Shown piece by piece: positions 36,901-48,560 of a DNA stretch of 64,000 nucleotides (position 1 is the stretch's first letter; every line of letters starts with the position of its first letter). Made by a program: the position numbers and the translations under genes. The DNA is taken from NCBI RefSeq assembly GCF_021155765.1, contig NC_060114.1, forward strand, positions 15,571,501 through 15,635,500. The letters run 5' to 3'. The notes beneath the pieces are model-generated. The model was not told the origin of the DNA and did not search any database. It saw nothing but the letters and a program-made list of their open reading frames with translations. Source of the stretch: Diprion similis (lineage: Eukaryota > Arthropoda > Insecta > Hymenoptera > Diprionidae).

Positions 36901-39293
36901 TTCTTTGCGGTAATGTGACGGTGCCTCGAGTAATGCTGGCGCTTCGCCGGTTCCGAGGTATTTATAATAAACGTAGGTACGTGTGCGGTGCGGTGCAGCA
37001 GCAGCAGCAGCTTCGTGGCGACAAAACGAGATCAAAAAGTTGAGGACGAAAGCGTGCGGGCTGCAGGTTGGATCGACCAGGTGATCCGGCGAACGGCAAG
37101 GCTGCTGGGTAGTGAAACGTAATGACGTCTGGCGCACGCGGATGAAGCCATTGACCGGTTCAAAACGTACACGATTCTACTTATATTTAATCACAATTTT
37201 CTTTCCCTAATTGCAATTCGAGAAATAAACATGCACCTGCGTTTAATTGATCACCGGAATCAATTTACTCGTTGCTTATACAGTCGCTCGATTTTTAAAC
37301 AGAAACGGTGATCTTGAGGGCAGTCATTATTTTTTATTGCTCAAAACTTTTCGCCAATTTTTGCAATCTACTGTTTACGGGCATTTACAGACTCTAAGTC
37401 GAAATCAGAAAGTTCGAAACGAGTTACATGGATCCGACATGGTGGATCTGAAATCTACTAACAATAAAATGTACAATATATGCTATATATATTACTGTGT
37501 GACTTGAGGATATTCTTTTTTTTAGAGAAGCGTTGGAATTTTATCAATTTTCACGCATCTCATCTCGAGACTTGTCAGAACTTTTTGAGGGATTTTGAAT
37601 CGTACGTGGACTTAAAAACGTTTTTCTTTGCCATTTAGAAGTTGCGAATTTTGTATATCACATTCAAATTCAGCGATTCAATAAACCTGTGAACTTTTTC
37701 AATTCTTCGACTTTGAAAAGATCCTATTATCTGATTATTCTTACAATGAAAAAATCGTAACGTTTGCCAGATTTTAATGAACCAATGCTCATTTTGTTCG
37801 TCAAGGAATTCTCTACGTACTTCAAAAATCAAACTTTGGATGGTTTCATCCAAACCGTTCAAACGATTCGATTTTTTCAATACAGAAATAATTCAATATT
37901 GGGATCTCTTGAAAGTAATCAAAAAATATGATACTGTAACTGAAATTTCCGGTTTTATGAAATCTCTTCTGTTCCAAAGGAACATTATTCCAACTAAATT
38001 CAATTCCATGAATTTCAGTTTCACTTTTAAACCTTCGGTAAACGATATTTTTGTCTCAACACCTCGTCAACTGTACCGAACGTTTCTTACATCCTCAAAC
38101 ACCTCTCACTGACGTATTTTTAAATATTTAATGAAAAAATCAAAAAAATCATAACCAGAGTTACATCGGATGTATCACCCACCAACTTCAATGATAAAGT
38201 CACCGAAAATTCTTTGCTGTACGAACTTACTCCCTAATCCGAAATGATTTCGCGACGTAGTCGGGACGGGAATCGGACGGCGTTCCCGATTCCAGGACTC
38301 ATCCCAGGGAGTCCCTCCATGTAGGGGGGCGGCGGATTCTCGCAGTGGGTGACCCGGCGGGACGGATCGGACCTAGGTGTGCAGGATATAAGAGACGCGG
38401 TCGCGCGCGAGTCGGGAACCCCTATCCGTTACGAGTGACGACGTTTTTACGATCGACGAGGATTGTAATTCAAATATTTATCCGGCGCGGTTCGTTTGGG
38501 CCTGGTTTACGCCCTGTACACCTACATTTACCCGACGCATGGTACACAGGAGTGGGACTCGGCCCCCCGTCGGCTCAGACCCGTACGTCATCCCCGGGGT
38601 GCGAACCCCGGACTTATACTCTTATAACGGAAATTAGCCTCCTCAACCTCGACCATATCTCGAGAAGCGCCCAACGAGAATACACGCTCTAATCGATGGA
38701 TCCTGATACATCGATTTGGAATCAATCCATGATCGTATCACGGTTACCATTGAAATTTTATGTACTTTGAGTTCTCTGTGCGCATGGCTACGGTAATTCT
38801 GTGTGAAAGAAGCAATAAAGTCACTAGCCACAAAGTCACTAGACTACCAGAAGCTAGGGAGTTTTGCAGTCCGTGAGTTGGAGTAAGGACTAAAAAACTT
38901 GCGTTTTTTCCTTTTCACTTTTCGACCGGTTTTAAGTGAGAGCATGAGTGTAACTAAGAGTCATTCAAAAACAAAGGAAAATATCGCTAAATATCAAATG
39001 ATATGCATATATAAGTGAAATATTACTACTGCTTTACTCAAATCCGTCCGCAAAACATATCCTTCACTTTTTGAAACGGAGCACTTTTTGGACAAGTCAG
39101 TTATTATCGTATATTATGACTAGTTCCTAGTAGCTCCCTAGATAGTATCCCTAGATTTAAGTTGGCTAACCTGGTAGGCCCAAGCCGGAGATGAACGCTG
39201 GATACACGCTAAATAAAGCATTACTTCAATCTCTAAACATCCACCGCTCAATTACCCTCAAATATATTATAGTTATGTTGGCTATGGAGAAAT
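33950..39293. other. Non-coding stretch
   Basis: No gene is supported. At 34340-34525 several copies of TTGGAGTGA-like strings and their complements cluster. A (GCA)n run is at about 36997-37011. A GC-rich patch at 38260-38620 carries a 115-codon plus frame without a recognisable domain; it may derive from a repeat. Confidence 0.5.
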
Positions 39294-39433
39294 GGCCGAC
39301 TATGAAACGGACTCAATCTTTGTAAACATAACCTCTGGCCGTCGAATTTGGTTTTTCTTTAGGTTAAATTCGATGGTCATGGTTTATGGATTGTGTTATG
39401 TTTACAAAGATTCAGCCTGTTTCACGGCTGGCC
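39294..39433. mobile_element. 140-bp fold-back element
   Basis: AATCTTTGTAAACATAAC (39315-39332) is matched exactly in reverse complement at 39395-39412, and the outer ends GGCCGACTATGAAAC and GTTTCACGGCTGGCC also pair. The centre GTCGAATTT...AAATTCGATGG closes the hairpin. Length and form suit a miniature inverted-repeat transposon or a small-RNA hairpin. Confidence 0.6.
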
Positions 39434-41409
39434 GACGGTGGCGCTGCGAGCTCATTCTGCGTTGCCAACGTAACCGACACATGACCAAAAAATTAGCTGT
39501 CTTATCAGAATTTCTGCATAAATATGTGCGTTTGGTGAGTTTTGTTCTTTGATCCATGTATTAAAATCACTTAAAATGTTACAATATCCTTTCAATTCAC
39601 GATGTTCTCTCAGGACTCGTTCCTTTACAAGCCTTATTGTTTGATATCATGACGTCACAGTACCATGTAACAAACGTGGCAAATTATAATGATGCGGTTG
39701 GCAATAATATTTACATAATAAGTCAAATTTGCATAATCAATATCTCGTTCGATTTTCGATACTTTTGAAAAGTACAGACGCAATTTAAAGCTGAACTCGT
39801 ATACATATAAATTATCGATGGAAAACAAACACTCAAACATGATTCATTACGCATATCAAACCACGTTTGGAAAAAGTTGGATAAAAATTATTGCAAAACA
39901 ACGAAATACTACATACATGAAAAAACATTCTTATAAACAATTAAGAAACCATTCCATTAAAAAAAAGACAGTACATTAACCACAAAACTTCTTTATCACA
40001 CTCGATGGTAATTTCAATAAACGAATTAGTTTGTAAGTTGACGATGAAAAATAGGGCGAAAAAATTCACATTCATTTTACGATACGTTGTCCGTAAAGCG
40101 CAGTGCAAATTTTCAAGCACGATCAGCGAGGCTTTTTCCAGCAGAAGTTGTTTCCCGGAACGTTATTAGTTGATGACTTTCTCGGGTTATTAACCACACG
40201 GCGTAAAAAATGCAAAAAGAATTTGCAACACGAGGCATAGCCAGGATAGTTTGTATCGGACGCCGAAACCTGTCAGGGAGGCCGAGGAGGTCACCCAAGG
40301 AAGATGCCGTAAGTTGACACATACCTGCTTTACACGACTTCCAGGCCAAAGAGCCAAGTACGACACGTCGTAAAGTCGGCTCAAACTCCAGGGTATAATA
40401 TGATACGTGTGTATTTATGGATGCGCATATGAACGCGGGCACTGATTGGCTGCAACCGATTCACGAGTTTGATTTATTTCGAAACTTTACGCACCTCGAT
40501 ATTTGGAACAATCTATATTCAATACAGAGTGCTTTCCTTTTTTTTAAAGCGACTTATAATCAGATCAAGAATTTTTAATGCTATACTTTCAGTTTTCTTT
40601 TTCTGGCAAGAATTTTTGTTTCGGAATTCAATTCCTCTTTTCAGTACTGAGGGAATTGGAATCATTAAAAAATTATTTAATTTCACAATCGCAATAAAAA
40701 CCTTTTGGATCGTGGTAAGAAACTTTTTCTTAAAAAAGACTAGAATAGATATAGTTTCGGGCGCCAAATAATTGGAGTAATATTTTTTTTTCAATTTTTT
40801 TTTCAATCCCAAAAATCTGCTTCAAGGTAATATTTTCTCTGAGAGGTGTAATTTTTTCCAAGTACACCTGGAAATGCTCTTAAATCCAGATTGAGGAAAA
40901 ATATTGAGAATATGATAAATATCTCTGTATTTAATTGAAAAAAAAAAAAAAAAAAAGAAATTAATTCACTGCTTGGCTCGGGTTATTTACATTCGTAATC
41001 TCAAGGAGCACTATCACGATCAGAGCTTATTAGGTGTACAGAGAGACTTGTAAACGTGTCGCGCAGCGTGCTCAAGGGGTTATCTGGAATACAGTCCCGT
41101 GGAAGAGTGTAAAGATGCTTCAGGCCAGATCCCATCTGGTTTATGTTTGCCTCTAGCTAGCCGGCCCGCGTTGTCCGCAGGTCGTCCTCCAGGCTTAGCG
41201 TAGAGAAGGTGCTCTCTCAGGATCTCTCAGAATTCGCAGGGTGTATGTCGAGTAGGTAACGCAGGCGTAAGGAATACCCTTGCAGGGTAGCCCGAGAGTT
41301 AAATCAAAAAGCAATTAAAAGTAACTCAGAGAGTCTTATGTGAATAGGTCGCCTCGTAACTCCCGTCGACGCTAACATAAACTTTTCGATTCTGGGGAAC
41401 TCCTTCGGC
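39434..41409. other. AT-rich non-coding stretch
   Basis: No gene is supported. A-rich and T-rich runs occur at 40780-40805 and 40938-40957. Confidence 0.55.
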
Positions 41410-41682
41410 TTACCTCTCTCTCTCTCTCTCTGTCTCTCTCGCTACGTTTACGTTTACCGTGATGCTGCACTGCCGTATATTTGTATTCATGTACAGTAGA
41501 ACCGTCCCAGCAACGTCCGACTGTCGCATGCCCCCCACTCCGATCCCAGACCTGCGCACTTTGTATGCGCGCGCGCGCAAATCTGTCTCTTGAGGCAGCC
41601 GGACGTCAGTCGCGTTGAAGACTTTGTCAGGCTGATCTCGTTTTCGCTCTCCAATTTCTGTTTCATTTACAGATGGATTCAT
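41410..41682 (-). CDS. Possible first coding exon, minus strand
   Basis: An ATG at 41682-41680 in AAAAC context opens a frame of about 90 codons, hydrophilic and rich in Arg, Glu and Asn. The frame reaches a donor-like AG/GTAAGCC directly after a GAGA microsatellite (41414-41440). Kozak-like context and a fair donor support it. Against it stand low complexity at the 3' end, no recognisable domain and no visible next exon. Confidence 0.2.
   Translation of the reverse strand: MNPSVNETEIGERKRDQPDKVFNATDVRLPQETDLRARAYKVRRSGIGVGGMRQSDVAGTVLLYMNTNIRQCSITVNVNVARETERERER
41414..41440. repeat. (CT)n microsatellite
   Basis: CT units interrupted once by TG. Confidence 0.85.
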
Positions 41683-42653
41683 GTTTTGTTTTAGTGAATA
41701 TAATCAGATCGTTATCATCGGTGACTTTGACATTATTATTATTCAGTCAAGTTGTAATTGTTTTCTGAAGAACTGAATTTCGTACGATTAGTTGGGTCTC
41801 GTAAGATGATTCCAAGTTGCTAATCGATGATCTTAAATTACTAGAGTCTCTTGTTCTGTCGACAAGAACGATTTTATCGTTTGAAAACTTGAAATTTTGA
41901 TTACGGCTCTTTTGACGTGGTAGCTTCTAAAAAAAAAAAAAAAAAAACCTATCTCTGACAACATAAATTATACCGATGATTCTTTGACTCATTTTAAAGA
42001 TGCTCAGTTATCTCGAAAAAATGAAAAATTATGTGAAGAATTAAAATCTGCAACTGACAGAGGCCCAGTTTCTTTTCCTCTTCTTGATTATATTTTACCG
42101 ATTCTCTTACCGCGTATAGGACCGCAAAGAATGCCGGAATCCCTTGCGAGTGTGGTTGTGATCGAGGCGTCCGAGTGTGGTAAGCGTCGATAATTAATGC
42201 GACGAGGGAAAAAAAGAGATGAGAAAAGAGGAAATTCAAGCTGCATCGTGGCTGCATTCATAACCGCCCTGTAGGATCATCAATATTCGTAGGGGGCGAA
42301 TCGAGCACGAGAGCACAGGACTCGGAACACCTAGATCCCAGCGGGTGACACAGCCGAACCAGGTCCCACCTCCCCCAACCACCCTCCCCGCCACCGTCGA
42401 CTTGTTACAAACATCGAACTTACTAATTCCACCGACTAGAATTAGCTGTTACCGGTTGCCCTAGACATACCGAAGTAAACGGAGCCTAATGCCTTGTAAA
42501 TCCAATCTCATCTCCTTCCTCGAACCGTGTTCAAACAGCCTCGACGACCGGCTTTAAGACGATCGGACACGTGACTCTGTTTCTATCTCTTGGGACCGGA
42601 GTCGCTTTCAGAGAAAAAAAAATCTATTTTGTCATTTCGTTTTCTATGAACCG
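41683..42653. other. Non-coding stretch
   Basis: No gene is supported; an A run lies at 41930-41947. Confidence 0.55.
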
Positions 42654-42925
42654 ATTTATCGGTACCGATCTATCGGTTCTTCGCCAGGTTTCACGTCAAA
42701 ATTTTTAGTTATTAGTTAACTTATGAACTCTGACTCATTTTCTAGAAAATTGATTTAAAAAAATCGGCAATCCATTCTGCCGATCGCAACCTCTCCTTTG
42801 TCCCATAGATGTAATATGGCGAGAGAAAATTAACGTACTGCAAATTATATCTGGGCAGTTGTCGAGTGATCGGTAGACGTCGGACACGCACCGGTCGATT
42901 AATCAGGCTATTTAGCTAGCACCTT
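42654..42925. repeat. Tandem duplicated block, copy 1
   Basis: The block starts ATTTATCGGTACCGATCTAT and ends CAGGCTATTTAGCTAGCACC. It is followed immediately by a second copy at 42930-43188. Within the diverged copies some islands are unchanged, including CGGTTCTTCGCCAGGTTTCA, AAAAAAATCGGCAAT and GAGAGAAAATTAACG. Confidence 0.75.
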
Positions 42926-42929
42926 TTAA

Positions 42930-43188
42930 ATTTATCGGTACCGATCTATCGGTTCTTCGCCAGGTTTCACGTCAAAATTTTTACTTATTCACTATCTTAT
43001 AAACTCTCCAACTCATTTTCTGAAAAATTAATTTAAAAAAATCGGCAATCGATTCCATCGATCTCAGCCTCGCCTTTCCCCCACAGATGGAATACGGTGA
43101 GAGAAAATTAACGCATTGCGAATTGTCAAGTGATCGGTAGACGTCAGAAACGCACCGGTCGTTTAATCAGGCTATTTAGCTAGCACCG
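42930..43188. repeat. Tandem duplicated block, copy 2
   Basis: This is the second copy of the 42654-42925 block, slightly shorter through small deletions. The first 50 bases and the last 20 bases are nearly identical to copy 1, while the middle is diverged. Confidence 0.75.
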
Positions 43189-45009
43189 ATGTCGTCGCGA
43201 ATTAGCCCGGCGAAGAAAAATGCTCATTGATCGGTATCGATAAGCCGATCGAGACTGCAGGCTGCACGAGCCTCTTCGCCCTCGAACTCCTTCCTCTTCC
43301 GTCCTTCGAGGAAGAAGTGAGACACCGCAGTGCCATCGGTCCGTTATTACGATGCCCAATTTGTGCGCCGATCCTATAACGATATAGGTACGTCCTCCGA
43401 CTTCAGATCCGCCGCATATCATTATAAACGCCGCGACTTCCCTGCAACCATCAGCGCGTGCCGATTCGCCGCCGCTGGCAAAAATTTCGCGACTCGTTAC
43501 GTACCCAGCATTCGATCAATGATCGGGGCCCCGCAGCGTCGGGCCCAAAAATTCCTTGCCCCTCATTTCCTGCAGCAGATTTTTCAACGATTTCTTCGTA
43601 ACCTATAATTATCGGTGAATTAAACCTTTGTGTTTGCCTGTATTTTGCGAATAAAAAATCTCAAAAAAAAAAAATGGAAAGAAATGGAAGGAAAAGAAAC
43701 GATTATATGAAAAAGTATTCTACTTTCGAACGTAACTTTGATACGAAGTATTTTTCATGTTTGAATTAGGTGTGAGGGGCGAGAATAACAGGAAGAAAGG
43801 CACGCCGCGTACACGGGTATAAACAACGGGGGCCCATTAGACGTCGGTTTTATCATACGATCTGGTGAAATTGCTTCGAAGTGAAAAAGCAGTCGATAAA
43901 GAGAGCAACACACCGCAGTCGGGAATCGGGCTGGCATGAACACTTGGCTCTGGATACCCCCTTGATAAGACTTGATAGTTTTATTTGAGGGATCTACGGA
44001 GGCACCGCAGACGAATATAACGAGAGGAGAGGAGAAGAAGGCGCCCCTCCCGAAGTGTTGCACCTGCCACGAAGCAGGCTCGTATCTTCCATTCCCTCCT
44101 TTTCGTTACTTATACATTTAGCCTTTTTGTATCTCGTTTATTTCTCCGTCGCTCGTGTCGAGTCTACACGTATTATGCATATGCAAGTGTATGTATTGCA
44201 CTGTAGTGCATTCACGCGAGCACTACACCTCGAGCTAGAAATGCAAGTTTAAACGACTTGACCAAATCGTCAGGGGGATAAGTGATGCGATATACCTACT
44301 ACCTGCAGGTACTCACCTCGGTATCATTGAATTGTGACCAAGGTGTTTATGTCGCTGATTCGTTTCTTGTAACGTCTATTAAACGGATTTATTCAAATCT
44401 TGTGCCGGCTACGGTCGTAAATAAATCATGCGAAATAAATAGTAAGTAACTATGATGCACTCTCTGCGTTGAGCAATAAACTTGTGCAACTCTTTAGCAA
44501 TATAATTATCGATTAAAATTGAGACAAGTTATGGATTTGGCTAAACTTGATGAAGACAGTCTAAAAACTTTCCACTAGGATGCGTTTCGAGTCTATTTTA
44601 AAACAATGAGCAATAAATTGTTTTTTTATTTCTTCCATTTTGGTATTCAAATAACTCAAAAACTGTTTGACCGATGAAATCCAGAATTTAGTCAGTTCTT
44701 GGAAAATACGCGATGATTTAAACCAAAATTTTTATATTCCGTTAATCCAATTTCAATATATATGACAATTTTTTATTTTTTTATTTTTTCTCCTTCCGCC
44801 TCTAGTTTTGGGAAACACTTTTTTCAACTTTGAAATTTCCTGAAATTTTGGGTAGGTTCATGTAGATGGTCGTACGTTATACACAAAAAGTTTTAGGGGC
44901 ATGAAACGAATATTTTCACAAACAGAGCGTTACAAAATTTTGGAAAACCGAATCCTCCCTAAAAAAAAGCACCCAATCGTCATAAATTTAAACGACAGTT
45001 CGCCGCGAT
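43189..45009. other. Non-coding stretch
   Basis: No gene is supported. Open frames of 65-102 codons overlap on both strands and lack recognisable features. Confidence 0.5.
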
Positions 45010-45175
45010 GTACGTGATTTAAAAAATTTTTACAGTTGTTCTGAATTCAAAACCGTCAAAGTTTTTCAGGCTAAAGCCAGTCGATCATCCTGGAAAAAAG
45101 TTACTTTCGGATTGTAGCGCACGCGCATTAAATTTTAGCAAACTACGGGCATGCAAGAATTCACTCTGTATACAC
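45010..45175. repeat. Dispersed repeat, copy 2 (related to 30020-30185)
   Basis: TTTCGGATTGTAGCGCACGC, then GCATTAAATTTTA, then AAGAATTCACTCTGTATACA match the 30-kb repeat. CAGTCGATCATCCTGG appears to be a decayed version of the terminal repeat seen at 30074-30090. Confidence 0.5.
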
Positions 45176-46068
45176 CTATTAAACCACAAGCCTCTGGTAT
45201 CCTTGCACGTGTTTCTATTCAGTTATTTACGGGGGTTTAATGATTATTCATCGCGGCAGATGCGGTATGGTTATACCTTATACCCACCATTATGTTTCAT
45301 CCCCGACGGAGGCATTATGCAAGGATGCACCCTGAACGATGAGACGGCGTTCAGGAGGCTTCAACGGGCGCGCGTTACATCGAGTTACAACGAATATTAC
45401 ACCCTGTAAGCAGTAAGGTAAGGAATCCTCTTCTTCTACATCCCTTTATACTAATCTCTTCTGGTTTTATACCGTTCTGTTCAATTCTTTAAGTCATGTC
45501 ACACAATTGTACGAACATATATCTCAAAGCAAACCGGTTAACAAACACGAACGTGTGTTTCGGGTCGGTGTTGTGTCGGTTGTAACCTTTATTAATCACC
45601 CACGAGCTCTTTTTTCCATGTAAGATGTAGTCGTTGGAACTAACATTGGATAAAACATCTGAGCTTCGATTACGTCTTGTCGATATCCGTGTGAATATAA
45701 ATATTAATGTTCGGAATTTAGTCCAGTCAGTTTTTGACCCTCAGGAACTCGAATTTGAAGTCATTTTTGAGCTGTATAGCCGGGGTCTCGAGAAAACAAC
45801 CAAATTTTACGTTTATTGTATTTTCCTCAAAAACTGCTATCGATACATGGAAAATTACTTGACCAACGTGTAGTGCGGAAAATTCTGCATCGAATTATGT
45901 TCTCACATGTCGGGATCGGAGTCAGATTAACAAATTAAGGAAAAAGAAATTCTACTTAACGATGACATCTGCAGAAGCCTGGCGGAATAAGTTCTTTTTT
46001 TCGTTTCTAAATTTCTCACGTGAAATATGTACAAGCAATACGAAGAATCTGTTTCTCGGTATTTGAAT
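45176..46068. other. Non-coding stretch
   Basis: No gene is supported. Confidence 0.5.
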
Positions 46069-46311
46069 GAAAAATTCCATCAGGTTCGTCAGATAGAATG
46101 TCGAAAAATAATTGACCCGTGTTTTTTCTTTTTTCAATTCAACGTTCATTAACAAAGATAATTAGCAGTTTGAAATTGACGCGCGACCATCACGACGTCA
46201 CGCGGAATTCAACTTGCTGTATCTTTGTCAACAAACATTGAATCGAAAAAAGAAAAAATACGTGTCAATTATTTTTCAAAATTTCATCTGACGGACCTAA
46301 TGGGATATTTC
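46069..46311. mobile_element. ~243-bp fold-back element
   Basis: The left arm contains TCGTCAGATAGAATGTCGAA, AAAATAATTGAC, TTTTTTCTTTTTTCAATTCA and AACAAAGATA. The right arm has the complements in reverse order, including TATCTTTGTCAACAAACATT, GAATCGAAAAAAGAAAAAAT, GTCAATTATTTTTCAAAATT and CATCTGACGG. The arms of about 110 bases meet in a CpG-rich centre (GACGCGCGACCATCACGACG). No protein is encoded. Confidence 0.65.
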
Positions 46312-47243
46312 GAAATTTTTCATGCTAATACCAAATTGGAATCGGGTCAGTGGGAAGCAGGCTTCGCAAGTATCGTGCAAGAGTCATGAGTCACGACTCG
46401 AATAACGGATTCACGTTCATGTTACAATTACAATTACAAGGGCGTGCAATGGTGCCCATGAAGAAGAAGCAGTGGTCTGAAGACGTCCTTGCTCATCGGC
46501 GTGCGTGCAGTTGGACAGTCGAACCTCCGCTCCGTGTCCTGGCGATGAGGAACGACACGCACTCGAAGATTTCACCTGATCCCCATCCGCCGGGACAGCT
46601 ATTCGGATATTGAACCTCTACACGTCCGTCTTCGATTTGAAACTGAATAAACAAAAAACCGAATCTGCAGCGCAATCTTACTGCAACTACTATTTCACGT
46701 GGTTCTGAACTCCGCTTTAAACAATTTAAAAGCTTTGATTAAAAAAGACTGTCGCACCATTCTTGTTTTTTTAATTATTATTTTTTTTTTAATTCACCCC
46801 GCTAAATATGTACGTAACAAAGTCGTTGTTTTTTGAGGAATTTTTTTTTCTTCTATCTTTGAAACTGTTACACTTATATAGACTTTTTAACCGTAGAGCA
46901 TGCAGAAGATCAAATTTCCACGGTACGTTAAATTTCATTCTTGTCCAATCTTGAAGCTATCGATTCAATTGGATTTTATTACTTCGAATATGTTAAAACA
47001 GAAATGAATAATTTGTTATAGCTTTTTTCTTCTGTTAACTTGTATTGCATTCGATGATCTTTTCCGACATCCGAAAATCTGACCTATATTTCGAAGTGTT
47101 CTCAAAGAGTACGAGAAAAGATTGGACGACACTATAGTTTCAAAAAAAGGAAGAAACATAAACGGAATAGCTCGGCTGATTTCTGCCGTCTCCGTCTCGA
47201 TGCTTTACCTTTCTCACTTTTCATCCCTTATAGTTCAAGGATT

Positions 47244-47247
<4 letters not shown>

Positions 47248-47274
<27 letters not shown>
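47248..47274. repeat. (TA)n microsatellite
   Basis: About thirteen TA units followed by a T run. Confidence 0.85.
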
Positions 47275-47282
<8 letters not shown>

Positions 47283-48523
47283 TAATCCCCAACGCAGATG
47301 GCAGAAGTTAGATGAACGGTCGGCTAGATCGGTTGGCCGGATTTAATATAATTGCGTTTTTACAATCGCGTCAAATAAATCCAAACCTGAATCACGAGAC
47401 GCGACTCACGCCATCTACATAAATTCTAAGTCCGTATCGGCCGCCAGGATTTTGATATAGTATATCCGAATGTGTGTGAGTGATATCGTACAGTAATATT
47501 CGTTAATACCTTAACCTTATGGCTAACTTGCTTTCGGTCCGAAACAAAATGCGAGTTCGATTCTATACGAATTATGTGACAATGACTGGCGACGCAGCTG
47601 ACGTGAGAAAATGGGCTGAAAATTTGTGATTTCTTTACCGACAGATAAAATACAAAATACGAATCATCGGTAGAAAACCGAGGCGTCGCGTCGTCGGAAT
47701 TGCTTGTTTGCTTGATAGAAGTTAATAGTTCCTGAAAAACATTATTATTACAAATCATACAAGTATCGTGCAAACTATATATACGCAAAAATGATCAAAG
47801 AGTTTTGAAAAAGAATCGCACATCGCGGCTTGAAATCCGCATATACTTTTTAAACGTAAGTGAGATAATTACGGAATATCCTACGAGGAAAAAGTAAAAC
47901 TGCAGCCATCGTAATTGCATATTGCATTGGAATATTTCTGCAATCTATATTTGCGCTATTAGCAATATGTACTTCGGTTTACTTTTTGTGCAGCGTTTCC
48001 TGCATATAGTTACACGGTTATACCTATACCTGTTTCGGTGTACATGCAATAAATAATTCCGTCATCCGGGTACGGCTACAGCCCGCGATGTCAAGTTGTC
48101 TATTCAACACTCTGTAATAATCCGAGGTTAATTACCCATGAAGTGTTAGCATGTGAATAACACTCAGTCGGTGCAAAGTTACATTTGGATATCTGTCAGC
48201 CCCATTTGTTAAACGTTTGATCGAAAACTTACGAATCCGTTGACACGTTACCTTTATTCTTTGCTCCTTCCATTTTTTTTTAAATAAAAATTCAATCGAC
48301 TCAATGAAGAAAGTTTTTATTTTTCTAATCTTCAGTGTTTTTGCAAAATATTTCATTATCGTTATCTAAACTTAACTCTCAAGCTTTGTAAAACCAGTGT
48401 ACAAAAGTTTGACTAAATCAACCTTAACCTAACCTAAAAGATCTTTGTTTATGTAACCTGTATACAGTAGCAAACCTATATAACTGAAACCCAATAGAAG
48501 ATCGTGGATTTGCTCTCATTATC

Positions 48524-48526
<3 letters not shown>

Positions 48527-48557
<31 letters not shown>
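48527..48557. repeat. (CT)n microsatellite
   Basis: About fifteen CT units. Confidence 0.85.

Positions 48558-48560
<3 letters not shown>

Noticed and set aside
38345-38692. 115-codon plus frame in a GC-rich patch, possibly from a retroelement
   Set aside because: No reverse transcriptase, protease or nucleic-acid-binding motif is visible.
44317-44440. Good donor-like GAG/GTGAGTACC on the minus strand
   Set aside because: All frames upstream carry stops apart from a four-codon ATG start, so no exon can be supported.
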